Assembly: GCA_014763615.1 (NCBI GenBank)
Contig: JACXVB010000021.1
Coordinates: forward strand, 1 to 46,091
Length of the DNA stretch: 46,091 nt
Direction: 5' to 3'
DNA from: Sphingobacteriales bacterium
Lineage (GTDB): Bacteria; Bacteroidota; Bacteroidia; Sphingobacteriales; Sphingobacteriaceae
Shown here: piece by piece, positions 1 to 7,766 of the stretch
Layout of the letters: each line of letters opens with the position of its first letter
How positions within the stretch are numbered: the stretch's first letter is position 1
Translations under genes and position numbers: made by a program
Notes under the pieces: model-generated
What the model saw: only the letters and a program-made list of their open reading frames with translations
What the model was told of the DNA's origin: nothing
The model's database searches: none

Positions 1-114
1 TCAAGGGGTTCTTTTCTGAAATATTCAAATTATACGCCTATATCAATTAACAACACGTATTTTTATTCTATTCCTATACGTTTAGGACACTATTGGTTTA
101 AATTGTTAAAACTG

Positions 115-633
115 TTAATATTTTATCATTCCATCGCCAAACATTTCTTCATAAATGGCTGAAATCCTTACTTGATAACCAACTAAAGCATCATTATTAA
201 TAATCATAATTGATATATCGCTATTTTCAGGAATGATTGAGGGATAGTTATCACCGTAAATGTCAGTTTGATATTCAATGTCAAACCTACCTTTGTAATC
301 CTCTCTGAATGTGCTGCTATTAGGATTACGATATTTCAAATTAATAAAGCCTTTATAGTCAAAATTATCTTTCTTTTTATTATCAAAGTTGATTTCTGCT
401 TCCCAAGTAACATTTTCTTTATCAACATAATGCCAAGTCCCTTCTAAACATTTTAATGAATTTCTAACATCATCACATTGAGCAGAATTGTTGTTTTCAA
501 TGTAATTATTTGTTAAGTAAAATGCTGTAGAAATCGCTAATGAAATTAGTACATTTATATAAAGAGGAGTCTTCTTAAAGAAACGCTTTATTAGAAAAAA
601 ACTAGCACCCCCAATTAAAATTATTTTAAGCAT
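115..633 (-). CDS. Hypothetical membrane-anchored protein
   Basis: I do not recognise this 172-residue protein. Residues 1-15 and about 24-42 are hydrophobic, separated by a Lys/Arg-rich turn (KRFFKK), so it is probably held in the inner membrane by one or two N-terminal helices. The rest is polar, with a WHYVD segment and several aromatic residues, resembling small lipocalin-like or 'cost-of-export' domains, but no family can be named. Its ATG lies only a few bases after the stop of the uracil-DNA-glycosylase-like gene at 637-1308. It is therefore the last gene of a three-gene minus-strand operon. Nothing recognisable follows it in bases 1-114. Confidence 0.6.
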   Translation of the reverse strand: MLKIILIGGASFFLIKRFFKKTPLYINVLISLAISTAFYLTNNYIENNNSAQCDDVRNSLKCLEGTWHYVDKENVTWEAEINFDNKKKDNFDYKGFINLKYRNPNSSTFREDYKGRFDIEYQTDIYGDNYPSIIPENSDISIMIINNDALVGYQVRISAIYEEMFGDGMIKY

Positions 634-636
634 AGT

Positions 637-1308
637 CTAAGCAATAAATGGATAATTATTAATATTAAAATTAGAGCAAAGAAATTGAAATTGATCAGCT
701 CCTTGTTCATACCATTTATTAATAAGTTTATTAAATCTTGGGGTACCCACACCCAAACCTTGACCACTTGGCGTGTGTAAACGTTTGAATAAAATATTGT
801 TCGTGTTACAAAATGTTTCAATAATGTGAAATTGTTGCTCTATTGACCCAGTGTAAATTCCAGACCTAGTAATAAATACTTGTTTTATTTTCCTCAGTTT
901 TAGTTGTGCTATAATTTGATTTGTATTGAAATCTATCTTATTAAAGGTTTCTAAATCAGCATCTCTGAACTTTTTTATCCTATCTATGTGAATGTTATTA
1001 TTTAAATCAGCGTCGTTAATTCTAATTATGATGTCTGTTAAACCTATTTTAAAGTGTTGTAAGAATTCAATTAAACTTTGATAGTCGCTTTTATCGATTT
1101 CTATTTGATTACAAGTGAACTCTGATAATAATCTCCAAAAATAGTTTCTTCTTCTACCATAAAAGTAAACTGCATTATTTGTAGGATTCCATTCTTGAGA
1201 TGGATTAAATGTCCCAATAAATAAAGTTTCTATTTCCAATTTAGGGATCAGGCCGTTTTCATTAGGTAGATGATTAGGGTCACTAAAAAATTTGTGAGTA
1301 CAAGGCAT
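637..1308 (-). CDS. Uracil-DNA glycosylase-like (Mug/TDG-fold) protein
   Basis: This 223-residue protein resembles the uracil-DNA glycosylase superfamily. Near residue 30 it has IGTFNPSQEW, which matches the position and shape of the first catalytic motif (G-x-N-P type). Near residue 180 it has HTPSGQG, which resembles the second active-site loop (HPSPx). AVYFYGRRRNYFW between them is typical of a conserved but poorly studied Bacteroidota/Proteobacteria subgroup. The expected role is removal of damaged or mismatched bases from DNA in the cytoplasm. The catalytic residue is not certain and no Fe-S cysteine cluster is seen. The gene sits between a lipoprotein gene and a membrane protein gene with only a few bases on either side. 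Function is inferred from motifs only. Confidence 0.5.
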   Translation of the reverse strand: MPCTHKFFSDPNHLPNENGLIPKLEIETLFIGTFNPSQEWNPTNNAVYFYGRRRNYFWRLLSEFTCNQIEIDKSDYQSLIEFLQHFKIGLTDIIIRINDADLNNNIHIDRIKKFRDADLETFNKIDFNTNQIIAQLKLRKIKQVFITRSGIYTGSIEQQFHIIETFCNTNNILFKRLHTPSGQGLGVGTPRFNKLINKWYEQGADQFQFLCSNFNINNYPFIA

Positions 1309-1311
1309 AAT

Positions 1312-2088
1312 TTATTTACAATTATAAGTTAAGGATAGTGTTAGGGGTTGATCTTGATAAGTACCAGAAATAGTGACAGGCTTCATATTACTATCGTATT
1401 GATAAGTTAAATTAAATCCAGACCAAGTTGAGGAGCCTGTTGTTTTAGCTTGTACAGGATTATTAGGCGTTTGATTAATGAATAGTAGAAATGGTTCAAA
1501 AGGGTTAATTTCATATGAAAAATCACAGAATGTCTGATTATCATAACTAATATTAGTAAGTGATTCCGAAGTAGAGCCTCCAAGAGTTGTGAAATGATAT
1601 AACTTAGTGATGTTTCCAACTAAATCGTAAGCTAAACTATCATAACCTTCTAAAATCGTGTTATTTGAATTATTCCCTATATAATTTAAATATTTAAGGA
1701 CTTTATTGTTTTTATAAATCGGCTGATAGGTTCTATAAGAGGTCATTCCATTGTAGGTCGTTGTCTGAGTAATCTCAGTTACTTGATTTTGATTCCAACT
1801 TAAATCAAATGTTTTTCCTTCTTGTGGAGAAGAAAATACCATTTTAATCAGTTGTTTATTCGCATTATAACTAAGCAGCCAGTCATAATCTTTAGTTTTC
1901 ATTTCAGAGAGTAAACTAGCTGTGTTGTATAAATAGGTTTGTTCAAAATTATTATCACCATTATAAGACCCAGTAACCTTATTTAAAGAGCAAGTGGTGT
2001 TAGCTGTGGAATTGGTTGCAGAATTTTTTTTACAAGATAGAAAACCAAATATTGAAACTAAGAGTGCAAGTAAGATTTGTTTATTCAT
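1312..2088 (-). CDS. Putative lipoprotein with YD-like strand repeats
   Basis: A 258-residue exported lipoprotein. The N-terminus (MNKQILLALLVSIFGFLSC) is a type II signal peptide with Cys19 as the lipidation site, followed by KK and a Ser/Thr/Asn linker. The body has repeated tyrosine-rich beta segments (YNTASLLSEM, SYNANKQLIKMVF, KVLKYLNY, YDLVGNITKLYHF, YQYDSNMKPVTISG). This is the pattern of the DUF4595/RHS-like beta-strand lipoproteins common in Bacteroidota. It is probably periplasmic or on the outer membrane; no catalytic site is visible. It is the first gene of the minus-strand operon 2088-115. The 3-base gap to the next start suggests co-transcription and coupled translation. Confidence 0.6.
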   Translation of the reverse strand: MNKQILLALLVSIFGFLSCKKNSATNSTANTTCSLNKVTGSYNGDNNFEQTYLYNTASLLSEMKTKDYDWLLSYNANKQLIKMVFSSPQEGKTFDLSWNQNQVTEITQTTTYNGMTSYRTYQPIYKNNKVLKYLNYIGNNSNNTILEGYDSLAYDLVGNITKLYHFTTLGGSTSESLTNISYDNQTFCDFSYEINPFEPFLLFINQTPNNPVQAKTTGSSTWSGFNLTYQYDSNMKPVTISGTYQDQPLTLSLTYNCK

Positions 2089-2141
2089 TGTTTAGAGTTT
2101 ATCTAAAAATAAACTTTAACCCTGTCAATTTCTGTCAAACC

Positions 2142-2291
2142 CTATCTAAAGCTATTATTTGAGCTTAAAGCATCGTCATTATTGTAAGAATCAGCAATTT
2201 CTAATGCTTTATTGCTTACCAAATCTTTTAAAATTTCAGGTTCAATTACTTTAATATTGGTCATCCAACTAAAAATCCAGCCTACTAATTC
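2142..2291 (-). pseudogene. Out-of-frame 3' end of the WYL regulator
   Basis: Reading the minus strand from 2291 in the shifted frame gives 49 codons ending at TAG (2142-2144). They start ELVGWIFSWM, continue with NIKVIEPEILKDLV, and end ALSSNNSFR. This is the usual C-terminal helix of WYL proteins (W-I-x-x-W/F then V-x-x-P-x-x-L). It belongs to the gene above. A single-base deletion, possibly in the GG run near 2291, cuts it off. Confidence 0.75.
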
Positions 2292-3193
2292 CTATTTATT
2301 CCACATCGCATAGTCATTAAGTAATTTCCGTTTTCTAATAGATTAAAGATTTGAGTAGGATGCCAACTTCTCCTTTTAATAAATTCGCCTAAAGTACTGC
2401 TGATCTCTAATTCTATGTCGTAAATATGCTCATCAATATTATTTGTAATACCGAATAAATTCTCCAATAAATTCTCAAAATTTTGAGGTATTTGTTTTTT
2501 TAGATAATAATCTTCATGCTTTAATTCTATAATTTGGTCTAGAGCAAGTAAGTTAATTTGTTCATCATTAATATTAAGATAGCAAATATGTAAAGTCCCT
2601 CGATGTAGGATAATTTTCAGAGGGATAATAGTAAGATATTCAGAGGTGCTTTTATGTAAAGAGGTATAATCAAACTGGTACTTAATTTTCAAAGTCTTAA
2701 GTTCTTGAATAGCTTCAATCAATAATCTTAAGAAACTTTGTTCTTTTTGTGTATAAACCGTTTCAGCAAAATCTGTATTGATGAAGCAGTTAGGCTGATT
2801 ATTAATATAGAAATAGGTTTTACTTTTACTCAACCTTTTCCAGCACCATTCATAAAATTTATCGAAAAAGTGCTCTCTATTTTGTCTGATGGATTGAGGA
2901 ATGTAATTTTTTAATAGAAAAAAGGTGATAATATCATTTTCAGTTATATGTTCTTTTTCATCTCCATCAAAAGTTATCTTCCATTGTTTCTTGTTATTTT
3001 CCATGGTATTGATAACAATATTTTCTCCTTCGACTTGAAAATCTCTTTCAAGTTCATCCATATATCGGTAAAGTGTTCTATCAGAAACAATCCAATCTTT
3101 TTGTTTGGAAATACTTTTTAGCTTGATAATATCAAGAGGACCTTTTCTTAATTCTTTATAGAGAAATAATAAGCGAGTGGATTTTGAAGACAT
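2285..3193 (-). CDS. WYL-domain transcriptional regulator, C-terminus frameshifted
   Basis: The 302-codon open frame encodes an N-terminal winged-helix/HTH (residues ~1-70; DRTLYRYMDELERDF is the recognition-helix region) followed by a WYL-type ligand-binding region (~130-230; LKIKYQF, LTIIPLKIILHRGTLHICYLN). The WYL triad itself is not conserved. Such proteins are usually DNA-binding repressors or activators, often of defence or DNA-damage genes. The frame ends at ...MRCGINRN. One base out of register the sequence reads ELVGWIFSWM, exactly what follows this position in WYL proteins. One base has therefore been lost near 2290, or misread. The gene is divergent from vapBC, with 96 bp between them. 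Confidence 0.7.
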   Translation of the reverse strand: MSSKSTRLLFLYKELRKGPLDIIKLKSISKQKDWIVSDRTLYRYMDELERDFQVEGENIVINTMENNKKQWKITFDGDEKEHITENDIITFFLLKNYIPQSIRQNREHFFDKFYEWCWKRLSKSKTYFYINNQPNCFINTDFAETVYTQKEQSFLRLLIEAIQELKTLKIKYQFDYTSLHKSTSEYLTIIPLKIILHRGTLHICYLNINDEQINLLALDQIIELKHEDYYLKKQIPQNFENLLENLFGITNNIDEHIYDIELEISSTLGEFIKRRSWHPTQIFNLLENGNYLMTMRCGINRN

Positions 3194-3251
3194 TGACCTG
3201 TTGGTTTTTATAAATTCAAATTACGTTTTTTATTTTATCACTTTTTAAATT

Positions 3252-3283
3252 CTCTTTAAAATGATGTACTTTTATATAAAGAG
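3252..3283. promoter_or_regulatory. Candidate operator/promoter of vapBC
   Basis: CTCTTTA (3252-3258) and TAAAGAG (3277-3283) form a 7-bp inverted repeat just upstream of the antitoxin ATG at 3290. TACTTTTA at 3267-3274, one base off the Bacteroidota -7 box TAnnTTTG, lies between the arms. Type II antitoxins commonly bind such palindromes to repress their own operon. The assignment is inferred. Confidence 0.35.
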
Positions 3284-3289
3284 TTTAAA

Positions 3290-3526
3290 ATGCCTGAGTT
3301 AGTAATTAAATATAAAAGCAAAAAGACCTTGGAGGCTTTAAAAAGTATTTCTAAATATTTTGATTTCTCTATTATAGAAAATGAAGAATCACCATCGAAA
3401 ACGATGTCTGTTCATAATGTTACGGTGATTAAAGGCATTGGAAAATTGAATAACCAGGAAATGGAAGATATTTTCACAAAGGCTAATTTAGATGCTAGGA
3501 TACTAAGAGAAGAGGCCTGGAAATGA
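3290..3526 (+). CDS. Antitoxin of a VapBC-type pair
   Basis: A 78-residue acidic/basic small protein (MPELVIKYKSKKTLEALKSI...). It overlaps the downstream PIN-domain gene by 4 bases, the usual translational coupling in type II toxin-antitoxin operons. The N-terminal half has the beta-strand-helix character of a short DNA-binding domain. The C-terminal half (LNNQEMEDIFTKANLDARILREEAWK) ends in charged helix with Trp, as expected for the part that wraps around and blocks the toxin. It is not a classic AbrB- or RHH-type VapB by eye. The antitoxin call rests mainly on position and size. Confidence 0.65.
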   Translation: MPELVIKYKSKKTLEALKSISKYFDFSIIENEESPSKTMSVHNVTVIKGIGKLNNQEMEDIFTKANLDARILREEAWK

Positions 3527-3930
3527 GTGGCATTATATGTGATTCTGATGTTTTAATAGATTATTGGGACGTAAATAAATCAAGACATTTTGCAACAAAG
3601 CAAATTATAGACAACATAATTGGTCTCGATCACGTATTAATTTCGGCAATTACCTACATGGAGTTAATGATTGGCGTAAAGAACAAAGAAGATTTAGTTC
3701 GTAAACGCAAAAACTTAAAAGCGTTTAATTGTATCCTACTGAATGAATCTATTACTCAGAATGCCTTTGTATTATTAGGCCAGTATAGATTGAGCCATGG
3801 ATTGTCAATTCCTGATTGTTTGATTGCCTCGTCAGCAATTCAAATAAATTTGCCTTTGTCTACTTATAATTTAAAGGATTTTAATTTTATAAAAGATTTG
3901 ACCCTTTACAACGCCGCCTTCACCAAATAA
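3523..3930 (+). CDS. PIN-domain ribonuclease toxin (VapC family)
   Basis: This 135-residue protein has a complete PIN-domain acidic set. IICDSDVLID gives Asp7 (and Asp9, where most family members have Asn), SAITYMELMIG gives Glu47, SIPDCLIASSA gives Asp98, and STYNLKDF gives Asp119. These residues hold Mg2+/Mn2+ for RNA cleavage; VapC toxins usually cut tRNA or rRNA. Length is typical of the family. It starts inside the antitoxin stop (ATGA overlap). Its last 25 bases overlap the 3' end of the convergent TetR gene on the other strand, so the two transcripts are antisense at their ends. Confidence 0.85.
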   Translation: MSGIICDSDVLIDYWDVNKSRHFATKQIIDNIIGLDHVLISAITYMELMIGVKNKEDLVRKRKNLKAFNCILLNESITQNAFVLLGQYRLSHGLSIPDCLIASSAIQINLPLSTYNLKDFNFIKDLTLYNAAFTK

Positions 3931-4481
3931 GGTAGAATTTCTTTCTGAAATGAAACAAAATTCTTGCGTACATCAGCATCGCTAACGGAAGTGAAAGCGA
4001 AAGAAAAGATGATGCTTTTGCTAGATTTAATCAAGAATCTGAGTCTTTCTGGATAGGTTTCATCATCATTTAGTTCCTCAATACCCATAAACTCAGCATA
4101 GAGTAAATTTTCCAATTCGTCTGATAAATCTTTTAAAAACTCTTGCGCATTGGTAGATTCTCGGATGAAATCCCAACCTATAAATTCATTACAAACGGTG
4201 TATGAAAGCTTGCTCACTTTCAAAATCAAGCTTTTTAGGTATTCTTCTTTCTCAATGTTTTTATTTCCTTGATGCACCAAATCGTTAATACTCACCTTTA
4301 AATAATCCATCAAAATGGCATGAAGGACTAGTTCTTTGCTTTCAAAGTATTTGTAAATGGTAGCTTTCGCGATTTTTGCTTTTTTGGCAATTTCGTTCAC
4401 GCTGGTTTTATGATAGCCATATTTACGGAAAAGATCTTGTGCCGCTTTCTTAATACTTTCTTTGATTTTATCTATTTCCAT
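3906..4481 (-). CDS. TetR/AcrR-family transcriptional regulator
   Basis: A regulator of about 190 residues. The N-terminal TetR HTH is clear: AAQDLFRKYGYHKTSVNEIAKKAKIAKATIYKYFESKELV (quoted by parts: LFRKYGYHKTSV, IAKKAKIAKATIYKYF). The remaining ~140 residues form the helical ligand-binding/dimer domain, which is specific to each regulator and gives no substrate clue. I prefer the ATG at 4481 (MEIDKIKES). A TTG two codons upstream overlaps the stop of the preceding gene and could also serve. The gene directly follows the Rieske-like lipoprotein gene and is probably co-transcribed with it and pheS. Its target is unknown. Confidence 0.85.
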   Translation of the reverse strand: MEIDKIKESIKKAAQDLFRKYGYHKTSVNEIAKKAKIAKATIYKYFESKELVLHAILMDYLKVSINDLVHQGNKNIEKEEYLKSLILKVSKLSYTVCNEFIGWDFIRESTNAQEFLKDLSDELENLLYAEFMGIEELNDDETYPERLRFLIKSSKSIIFSFAFTSVSDADVRKNFVSFQKEILPYLVKAAL

Positions 4482-4483
4482 AC

Positions 4484-4903
4484 TCAATTGGTCACAAAAA
4501 TTTGAGAGCTACTTAAACTTACTTGATATTGTTTTAACGGTCGGGTGGCAGGTGCTTTGGCTGGCGAACCATCATTCAGTAAAAATACTGCTCCGCTGCA
4601 AGGATCGGTGGCGGTAAGCGTGGGGTCGTCTAGGTTTACAGCACATTTCCCTTGCGGATTCACGCTGCTGCATCTATCAAAAGCGACGATGGCACCATCT
4701 GGCCTGCGATATAAAATTAAACCGCAAACGCCATAGCCATTGATGATGACTGCGCCACCAGCGCTTTGTAATTTGCTTAGGCGATAATCATTAATAGGTG
4801 CGCTAAAATTTACAGGAACATCTTGGATATAATCTCCTTGTTTACTGCATGAAAGAAGCATAAAAGCCATCATCAATGTCATTCCTGTAAATAATTTCTT
4901 CAT
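4484..4903 (-). CDS. Rieske-fold-like lipoprotein lacking ligand histidines
   Basis: A 139-residue lipoprotein. The signal peptide (MKKLFTGMTLMMAFMLLSC) has Cys19 as acylation site. Residues ~45-135 follow the layout of a Rieske [2Fe-2S] domain: CGLILYRRPDGAIVAFDRC, then DPCSGAVFLLNDGSP, then ATRPLKQYQVSL, which mirrors the 'PCHGSxFDxxdGxxxxgPAxxpLxxY' tail. In real Rieske proteins the cluster is bound by C-x-H and C-x-x-H. Here the equivalent positions read C78-S-S and C102-S-G-A, so both histidines are missing. Four cysteines (60, 78, 87, 102) remain and could form disulfides or bind another metal. It lies 1 bp after pheS and overlaps the start region of the TetR gene. Confidence 0.6.
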   Translation of the reverse strand: MKKLFTGMTLMMAFMLLSCSKQGDYIQDVPVNFSAPINDYRLSKLQSAGGAVIINGYGVCGLILYRRPDGAIVAFDRCSSVNPQGKCAVNLDDPTLTATDPCSGAVFLLNDGSPAKAPATRPLKQYQVSLSSSQIFVTN

Positions 4904-4904
4904 T

Positions 4905-5969
4905 TTAAATGATTTCAGTTTGGAATTGTTTCAAGAAACGAATGTCGTTTTCAGAGAACAAACGCAAATCTTTGATCTGATATTTTAAATTAGTGATGCG
5001 TTCTATTCCCATCCCAAAAGCAAAACCAGTATATTTTTTTGAATCGATACCTACATTTTCTAATACGTTGGGATCAATCATGCCGCAACCTAAAATTTCT
5101 ACCCAGCCTGTGTATTTACACATTTGGCAGCCAGCTCCTTTACAAATGGTACAAGAAATGTCCATCTCTGCAGAGGGTTCTGTAAAAGGGAAATAAGAAG
5201 GACGAAAACGTACTTTGGTACCTTCTCCGTACAATTCTTGAACGAAGTAATAAAGCGTCTGCTTCAAATCTGCGAAAGACACATTTTCATCCACGTATAA
5301 ACCTTCTACTTGGTGGAAAAAGCAATGTGCTCTGGCAGAAATGGCTTCATTACGATAAACTCTGCCTGGCATTAAAGCTCTGAAAGGCGGTTTGCCTGCT
5401 TCCATTAAACGAACTTGAACAGATGAAGTATGCGTACGTAAAGCATACTCGCCTTTCTTTTCTTGATCTACATTTTCTCCCGGAATTGGAGCAACGAAAA
5501 ATGTATCCTGCATGTCTCTTGCTGGATGTTCTTCTGGGAAGTTTAATGCCGAGAAATTATGCCAATCGTCTTCAATTTCTGGACCTTCGGCAACCACAAA
5601 ACCCAAACGTTTGAAAATTTCTACAATTTCTTTTCTTACTAAAGATAACGGATGACGACCTCCCAATTCAAAACCTTCTCCTGGTAAAGTTAAATCCTCT
5701 CCGTCAGCTTTATTTTGACTTTCGCCTGAGAAACTATCTTTAAAATCGTTGAATTTAGCTTCGGCTAATTGCTTAAACTGATTCAGCACTTTACCTAAAA
5801 CACGTTTCTCTTCTGGAGATACGGCTTTAAATTCATCAAATAAATCTTTAATGATTCCCTTAGTACCTAAAAATTTGATGCGAAAAGCTTCTAATTCTTC
5901 TGCTGTTTTGGGTTCAAAAGCTTCGATTTCGCTAGTGTATTGACTGATTTTAGACTGCATAAGGTGCAA
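4905..5969 (-). CDS. pheS: Phenylalanine--tRNA ligase alpha subunit
   Basis: The catalytic subunit of the (alpha-beta)2 cytoplasmic enzyme that charges tRNA-Phe. The N-terminal coiled-coil arm covers residues ~1-85. The class II core follows, with GPEIEDDWHNFSALNFPEEHPARD (parts), motif 2 GRVYRNEAISARAHCFFHQVEGL (parts) and motif 3 GFAFGMGIERI near the C-terminus. A cysteine cluster C-T-I-C-K-G-A-G-C-Q-M-C sits before motif 3, as in the Bacteroidota form of PheS. Length (about 350) is normal. The true start could be Met4 (MQSKISQ) rather than the first Met. pheT is not in the window. The Rieske-like lipoprotein gene follows directly. Confidence 0.97.
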   Translation of the reverse strand: MHLMQSKISQYTSEIEAFEPKTAEELEAFRIKFLGTKGIIKDLFDEFKAVSPEEKRVLGKVLNQFKQLAEAKFNDFKDSFSGESQNKADGEDLTLPGEGFELGGRHPLSLVRKEIVEIFKRLGFVVAEGPEIEDDWHNFSALNFPEEHPARDMQDTFFVAPIPGENVDQEKKGEYALRTHTSSVQVRLMEAGKPPFRALMPGRVYRNEAISARAHCFFHQVEGLYVDENVSFADLKQTLYYFVQELYGEGTKVRFRPSYFPFTEPSAEMDISCTICKGAGCQMCKYTGWVEILGCGMIDPNVLENVGIDSKKYTGFAFGMGIERITNLKYQIKDLRLFSENDIRFLKQFQTEII

Positions 5970-5980
5970 ATTTAATAAAA

Positions 5981-6004
5981 AAAGTCCCGAATTATCGGGA
6001 CTTT
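5981..6004 (-). terminator. Rho-independent terminator after the kbl operon
   Basis: AAAGTCCCGA and TCGGGACTTT form a 10-bp stem with a 4-base loop. On the minus strand the stem is followed by a T-run (TTTTTTTATT). It lies 34 bp after the stop of the 86-residue gene (6038) and just before pheS, so it separates the two minus-strand units. Confidence 0.85.
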
Positions 6005-6037
6005 GTATCTTAGTAAAAATGTGATGAATAATTTACA

Positions 6038-6298
6038 TTAGGAAGCCAAAGAAGCTTCCACTTTAATTTCATAGCCTAACTTTTTCATGATGTTCTCACA
6101 ATCTTCCCAAGTTAACCCAAACGTTCTTACATCAGATACACCTAAAGAACCTAAAATTTGCATCAAAATGGTCTCGTGGTTAGGCTCAAAATCTTCTTCT
6201 TGAACCGCATTTTCTGCCCAATCTACCAGTTCTCTAAGCGTGATTTTATGTTGTAGGTAGGCTACTATATGCTGAGCTGTATTTTCTTTAGTAATCAT
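6038..6298 (-). CDS. Small hypothetical protein (86 aa)
   Basis: Not recognised. It is a soluble, acidic, probably all-helical protein (HIVAYLQHKITLRELVDWAENA, then QILGSLGVSDVRTFGLTWEDCENIMKKLGYEI in parts). It has no signal peptide or catalytic motif. The fold resembles small adaptor or immunity/antitoxin-like proteins, but this is only an impression. Its start overlaps the 3' end of the 84-residue gene by 11 bases. The pair follows kbl closely, and the strong terminator at 5981-6004 ends the unit. Confidence 0.65.
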   Translation of the reverse strand: MITKENTAQHIVAYLQHKITLRELVDWAENAVQEEDFEPNHETILMQILGSLGVSDVRTFGLTWEDCENIMKKLGYEIKVEASLAS

Positions 6299-6542
6299 CT
6301 TTATTCAATTTAACATGCCCTTTATCTTCTGGATATTTCTCATGAATTTCTTCTAAAATACCTAAATTATTATAAATTTCTTGCCAAAATTTTATTGTGA
6401 TATCATCTTTATCAACCTGTTTTAAGTATCTCGCCTTCCATCCAAATTTCCCGTCGATTTCAAACCAATAAAGGCGACCTAAATCGTTTTCTTCCCAAAA
6501 AGAAAATTTCTTTTCATTTATTTCTCTTTTTGAAGATGCCAT
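6288..6542 (-). CDS. Small hypothetical protein (84 aa)
   Basis: Not recognised. A charged, soluble protein rich in Trp, Tyr and Lys (KFSFWEENDLGRLYWFEIDGKFGWKARYLKQVD in parts). The aromatic-rich beta segments suggest a small binding domain, and no catalytic residues stand out. It begins 3 bp after the kbl stop and overlaps the next gene by 11 bases. This overlapping two-gene arrangement is like a toxin-antitoxin or toxin-immunity pair, but neither protein matches a family I know, so no such role is claimed. Confidence 0.65.
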   Translation of the reverse strand: MASSKREINEKKFSFWEENDLGRLYWFEIDGKFGWKARYLKQVDKDDITIKFWQEIYNNLGILEEIHEKYPEDKGHVKLNKDDY

Positions 6543-6545
6543 AGA

Positions 6546-7736
6546 TTATTTAATCACCCCCAACTCTTTCCCCACCTTTATAAAAGCTGCGATTGCTTTA
6601 TCTAAATGATGCTTTTCATGTGCTGCCGACATTTGAACGCGAATTCTCGCTTTGCCTTTTGGTACCACAGGATAATAGAAGCCAATCACATAAATGCCTT
6701 CTTCTAACATTTTAGCTGCAAAATCTTGAGACAATTGTGCATCATACAACATTACTGGCACAATTGGATGAACGCCTGGCTTAATATCAAAACCAGCTTC
6801 GGTCATCTTTTCTCTAAAGTATTTGGTGTTGAATTCTAATTTATCTCTCAATTCAGTGGTCTCTGTCAACATATCTAACACGGCGATAGAAGCGCCAACG
6901 ATACTAGGCGCTAAAGTATTAGAGAATAAATAAGGTCTGGAACGTTGGCGTAAAATATCAATCACTTCTTTTGGGCCAGAAGTGAAACCACCTGATGCGC
7001 CACCTAAAGCCTTGCCTAAAGTTCCAGTGATGATATCAACGCGTCCCATAACGTTGTGATGTTCATGCGTTCCACGTCCGGTTTTACCCATAAAACCGCT
7101 GCAATGGCATTCATCAATCATTACTAAAGCTTTGTATTTATCGGCTAAATCACAGATTTTATCTAATTGAGCAATGGTTCCATCCATAGAGAAAGCGCCA
7201 TCGGTAACTATAATTCTATGACGAAGATTTTGCGTTTCCTGCAATTGTTTTTCTAAATCGGCCATATCATCATGCTTATAGCGATAACGTTGTGCTTTGC
7301 ATAAACGCACACCATCAATTATTGAAGCATGATTGAGCTCATCAGAAATAATCGCATCTTGGGCATCAAATAAAGGCTCAAAAACACCTCCGTTAGCATC
7401 AAATGCTGCGGCGTATAAAATGGTATCTTCGGTACCTAAAAAATCAGAAATCTTTTTTTCCAGTTCTTTATGGATATCTTGAGTTCCGCAAATGAAACGA
7501 ACGGAAGACATGCCATAACCATGAGTATCTATAGCTTTTTTTGCAGCTTCAATTACTTTTGGATGCGAAGAAAGCCCGAGGTAATTATTTGCACAAAAAT
7601 TAATCACTTCTTTACCATCATTCACTTTAATATCTGCACCTTGCGGAGTGACAATAATTCTTTCTTTTTTGTATAATCCGGCAGATTTAATATCTTCTAT
7701 TTCTTTTTCTAAAACTGGTTTTAAAGTTTGGTACAT
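6546..7736 (-). CDS. kbl: Glycine C-acetyltransferase (2-amino-3-ketobutyrate CoA ligase)
   Basis: A PLP-dependent alpha-oxoamine synthase, 396 residues, the usual Kbl length. It cleaves 2-amino-3-ketobutyrate with CoA to glycine and acetyl-CoA, the second step of threonine breakdown. Visible features are [14 protein letters not shown] near the N-terminus, [47 protein letters not shown] (PLP-ring aspartate and histidine) and [10 protein letters not shown] with the Schiff-base lysine. SVRFICGT and the N-terminal [11 protein letters not shown] match Kbl better than BioF. No threonine dehydrogenase gene is nearby. It heads an operon with two small unknown genes. Confidence 0.92.
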   Translation of the reverse strand: MYQTLKPVLEKEIEDIKSAGLYKKERIIVTPQGADIKVNDGKEVINFCANNYLGLSSHPKVIEAAKKAIDTHGYGMSSVRFICGTQDIHKELEKKISDFLGTEDTILYAAAFDANGGVFEPLFDAQDAIISDELNHASIIDGVRLCKAQRYRYKHDDMADLEKQLQETQNLRHRIIVTDGAFSMDGTIAQLDKICDLADKYKALVMIDECHCSGFMGKTGRGTHEHHNVMGRVDIITGTLGKALGGASGGFTSGPKEVIDILRQRSRPYLFSNTLAPSIVGASIAVLDMLTETTELRDKLEFNTKYFREKMTEAGFDIKPGVHPIVPVMLYDAQLSQDFAAKMLEEGIYVIGFYYPVVPKGKARIRVQMSAAHEKHHLDKAIAAFIKVGKELGVIK

Positions 7737-7758
7737 AATAATTGGATTTTAAAGATTT

Positions 7759-7766
7759 CAAATTTA
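7759..7766 (-). promoter_or_regulatory. Candidate -7 box of kbl
   Basis: On the minus strand this reads TAAATTTG, a full match to the Bacteroidota sigma-ABfr -7 consensus TAnnTTTG, 23 bp upstream of the kbl ATG. The expected TTTG -33 element is poor; the nearest is TTTC at 7784-7787, with 17-bp spacing. The assignment is therefore tentative. Confidence 0.4.

Noticed and set aside
621..821. 66-codon minus-strand open frame
   Set aside because: It lies inside the UDG-like gene in another frame, with low-complexity hydrophobic composition and no supporting context.
6546..7736. BioF (8-amino-7-oxononanoate synthase) instead of Kbl
   Set aside because: The N-terminal and SVRFICGT sequences, the 396-residue length and the absence of other biotin genes fit Kbl better.
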